Source: CAZBQG01 sp964493945
GTDB lineage: Bacteria > Pseudomonadota > Alphaproteobacteria > Rhodospirillales > UBA2165
Length of the DNA: 8,721 bases
Reading direction: 5' to 3'
Assembly (NCBI GenBank): GCA_964493945.1
Contig: CAZBQG010000194.1
Span: 1 to 8,721 of the forward strand
The translations under genes were made by a program, and so were the position numbers. The notes beneath the pieces are model-generated. The model had not been told where the DNA came from and searched no databases. It was given only the letters and a program-made list of their open reading frames with translations. Numbering within the stretch: the first letter of the stretch is position 1; each line of letters starts with the position of its first letter. Of the stretch, positions 6,830-8,721 are shown piece after piece.

Positions 6830-8070
6830 TGATAATCCAGGCGGGTCATATTCTGGGCGGGACGGCTTTTTTGTTTTTGCCCCTTGGCATTTTCGCGTCC
6901 AAAGGCCTGGCACCGCTTTTCGTACTGTGCGCCTTGGCACTGCTGGCGGAGGGGTGGCGCCACCGCCGGCTGGCATTTCGCCCGGGCGGGCTCGGCTGGC
7001 TGTTTCTGGCCTTTACGGCCTATTCCATGGCCAGCGGGTTCTGGTCCCTGACCCAATTGGGATCGGTTAAGTCCTTTGCCTCGGTGGCCCTGATGCTGCT
7101 GGGAGGTTTCGTGATTATCCGGGCTGCCACCCATTTGGACGAGGTGGGCCGGAAAATCGCCGGCTGGGGATTGGTCGCGGGCGGTCTTCTCGGATTTGGC
7201 ATTCTCGGTCTGGAATTAGCCAGCGACGGCTACCTGATCAGGCATGCATTCGCGCTGGCCGGCAAGCCAATCACCAACAACCTGTCCGCCGAAGTTGCCC
7301 TCAGGCCCGGATACTCGCTGGCGGCCTTGATCCTGTGGCCCTGGAGCCTGCGGCTATACCGAAGCCTTTCCCAAACCAGCGCGCTGCCTCTGATCGGCGC
7401 GGCCCTCGCCATCGTGATCCTGGGCGGCGCGAAGGCGGCAATCGCGGCTTTAATTTTCGGGTTTGGATTTGCCCTCGCGGCTCTTTTCATGAAACGCGGG
7501 GCGGCCATAGCCTTCAGCCTCATTGTTCTGGGCGGCTTTGCCCTCATGCCCTTGATTCCCGGTCAATTGCCCGATCCGCTGGTTTCGGGAAAAAATTTTC
7601 CGGACCTACCCAACTCAGCGGTTCACCGCATATCGATCTGGCAGACCACCGCAAAGCATATCGCCGAGCGCCCAATCCTGGGCCATGGCTTCGACACCTC
7701 GCGTGCCTTGTACGGTCCAGCGACCAAAATCAGAAAATATTTTTTCCCGGATATTCCAGAACGAAAATGGTTCAACGATGCCGAGCCCATTCCCCTGCAT
7801 CCGCATAATCTGGCCTTGCAGATTTGGCTTGAATTGGGCTTTGTCGGCGCGCTGCTGTTCGCGGTCTTTTTGCTCTGGGTGATTCGGGCCATCCAAAACC
7901 AAACCGGAGAGGCGCTGGAGCGGGCCGCTCTTTTTGGTTTTTTTGCCGCGGCCCTCCTGGTTGCCGGAATAAGTTATGGCGCCTGGCAGACATGGTGGTT
8001 GACGGCGCTGTTAATGCTGAGCGGGATAGGAATTCAGTCGAGATCGAAATCGCCCGTACCCGCGTCATGA
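6829..8070 (+). CDS. O-antigen ligase / polymerase family membrane protein (Wzy_C)
   Basis: The protein has 413 residues with about ten to twelve hydrophobic segments, beginning right at the N-terminus. A larger extracytoplasmic loop at about 245-330 carries the family signature: HRISIWQTTAKHIAERPILGHGF (roughly 266-288), then HPHN at 324-327 and the glutamate of LELGFVG at about 335. The Arg, His and Glu of this pattern are characteristic of the WaaL/Wzy_C superfamily. An ALRPGYSLAALILWPW segment (157-172) supplies another Arg near a helix. Known roles: transfer of undecaprenyl-linked glycan to lipid A core (WaaL), polymerisation of O-units (Wzy), or protein O-glycosylation. Sequence alone does not separate these. 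The ATG at 6829 shares one base with the TGA of the KAS III-like gene, a sign of translational coupling. The frame is open back to 6796, but that extension overlaps the KAS III-like gene and adds no domain. Confidence 0.85.
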   Translation: MIIQAGHILGGTAFLFLPLGIFASKGLAPLFVLCALALLAEGWRHRRLAFRPGGLGWLFLAFTAYSMASGFWSLTQLGSVKSFASVALMLLGGFVIIRAATHLDEVGRKIAGWGLVAGGLLGFGILGLELASDGYLIRHAFALAGKPITNNLSAEVALRPGYSLAALILWPWSLRLYRSLSQTSALPLIGAALAIVILGGAKAAIAALIFGFGFALAALFMKRGAAIAFSLIVLGGFALMPLIPGQLPDPLVSGKNFPDLPNSAVHRISIWQTTAKHIAERPILGHGFDTSRALYGPATKIRKYFFPDIPERKWFNDAEPIPLHPHNLALQIWLELGFVGALLFAVFLLWVIRAIQNQTGEALERAALFGFFAAALLVAGISYGAWQTWWLTALLMLSGIGIQSRSKSPVPAS

Positions 8071-8419
8071 ATATCCCGTGGCACAGGCCGCTGATGTTGG
8101 CGATGCGGGTATAGAGCGCTCGGTCGTCGCCATTAATCTCCGCTTAGGGTTCTCTAGCCATGTCCTACCAAACAGCATTAATGGTGTGCCAATCGGCCTC
8201 ATCAGGCACTCAACATGAGACCACCCGTTCCGGAAACTCTACGACAAGGTGGTACATGACTTGGGGGCTAGACACGCGTGATTCCCAATAGAGGGCAGGC
8301 CCGGCCGACATCTGGGGAAGCTCAAGAAAGTGCCTTGAAGGAAGCTGAAACAGGTGCCATGAAACGGGCCCTCTCGACTTTCGGCAATCCTTTCGGCTTA
8401 TACCAACTTGCAAAAAGAA
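8071..8419. other. Non-coding or decayed stretch downstream of the ligase gene
   Basis: No reading frame here has a recognisable domain. A - strand frame of 67 codons at 8210-8413 shows nothing I recognise. An 8-base inverted repeat, CCATTAAT (8130-8137) with ATTAATGG (8177-8184), is the only structure noted, and no hairpin followed by a T run was found after the ligase stop. Short broken frames next to a transposase remnant suggest eroded insertion-sequence or accessory DNA, which is inference. Confidence 0.4.
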
Positions 8420-8590
8420 TCATCGATAGGCCAATTCCCTGTATCCGATTGACATGATTTTCCACGGTTGATTGATGAGTTGGTTCCAAGCGAAGCAGCA
8501 GTGGTCGAGGATATCGTTGTAGGATTTGAATATTCTGTTTGAGAGCCAGTTATCGCGCATGAGCTGCCAGATGTTTTCGACCGGGTTTAG
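8420..8590 (-). pseudogene. IS630-family transposase, C-terminal remnant
   Basis: The - strand frame from 8590 down to a TGA at 8420-8422 gives 56 residues. They start LNPVENIWQLMRDNWLSNR and contain YNDILDHCCFAWNQL and QPWKIMSIGYREL. The Asn-Pro-Val-Glu-Asn-Ile-Trp block, whose Glu is the third DDE residue, followed by the Trp-rich tail and IMSIG, is the signature C-terminus of IS630 transposases. Immediately before Leu-Asn-Pro the expected Pro-Tyr-Ser-Pro-Glu lead-in is missing, and the frame meets a stop at 8612-8614. The two upstream Asp residues and the N-terminal helix-turn-helix are absent. A one-base shift near the end would restore a Trp after Arg-Glu, so a small frameshift is likely too. 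TATACCAACTTGC at about 8400-8412 could be the eroded end of the element. Nothing coding was recognised from 8591 to the window end. Confidence 0.75.
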
Positions 8591-8721
8591 CACGCACGCC
8601 GATCCTTTTGATTATTGCTCGGCCAACCCTTGAAATTTTGTCCGCCCGAAGTGAGCCTTGAGAAATTAGTTCTCCGTGAAAAACCTGATTTTTGTTGATC
8701 TGCGTTGCGGTTTCTCTGAAT

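Noticed and set aside
7335..7808. 157-codon open frame on the + strand
   Set aside because: Out-of-frame shadow inside the ligase gene, with none of the hydrophobic pattern or motifs.
8210..8413. 67-codon open frame on the - strand
   Set aside because: No recognisable domain, no clear ribosome binding site, and it lies in a zone that looks decayed; it could be a relic but cannot be supported as a gene.

Overview
The window looks like a cell-surface polysaccharide (O-antigen or exopolysaccharide) locus of a Gram-negative proteobacterium. The GC-rich base composition and the style of the proteins suggest an alphaproteobacterium; that placement is inference. No rRNA, tRNA, CRISPR array or phage module was seen.

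Left arm (1-1307, + strand): the C-terminal tail of an MBOAT-family membrane acyltransferase is followed at once by an SGNH-type protein with a single membrane anchor. The pair resembles known two-part machines that O-acylate exported polysaccharides.

Middle (1321-5612, - strand): a tight three-gene operon. In transcription order it holds a large YfhO-like GT-C membrane protein, a fusion of a SAM-dependent methyltransferase with a DPM1/CsbB-like family 2 glycosyltransferase, and a second stand-alone SAM methyltransferase. The gaps are a few bases. The natural reading is that the GT2 loads a sugar on polyprenyl phosphate and the GT-C transfers it to a glycan on the outer face of the inner membrane, with one or two methylation steps. 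No GtcA-like flippase is in the window.

Divergent spacer (5613-5836): 224 bases without a gene. On the - strand, just upstream of the YfhO-like gene, 61 bases can fold into a compact three-way junction. Both internal hairpins contain a G-U wobble on the - strand that becomes an A-C mismatch on the + strand, which points to an RNA element in that gene's leader. The spacer also holds a 15-base AT-rich palindrome and a second hairpin.

Right arm (5837-8070, + strand): a KAS III (FabH)-like protein that keeps the active-site Cys but lacks the usual His and Asn, and an O-antigen ligase/polymerase (Wzy_C family) whose ATG overlaps the KAS III stop by one base.

Right end (8071-8721): no intact gene. 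A decayed - strand IS630-family transposase C-terminus lies at 8420-8590, so the locus probably ends at an old insertion hotspot.
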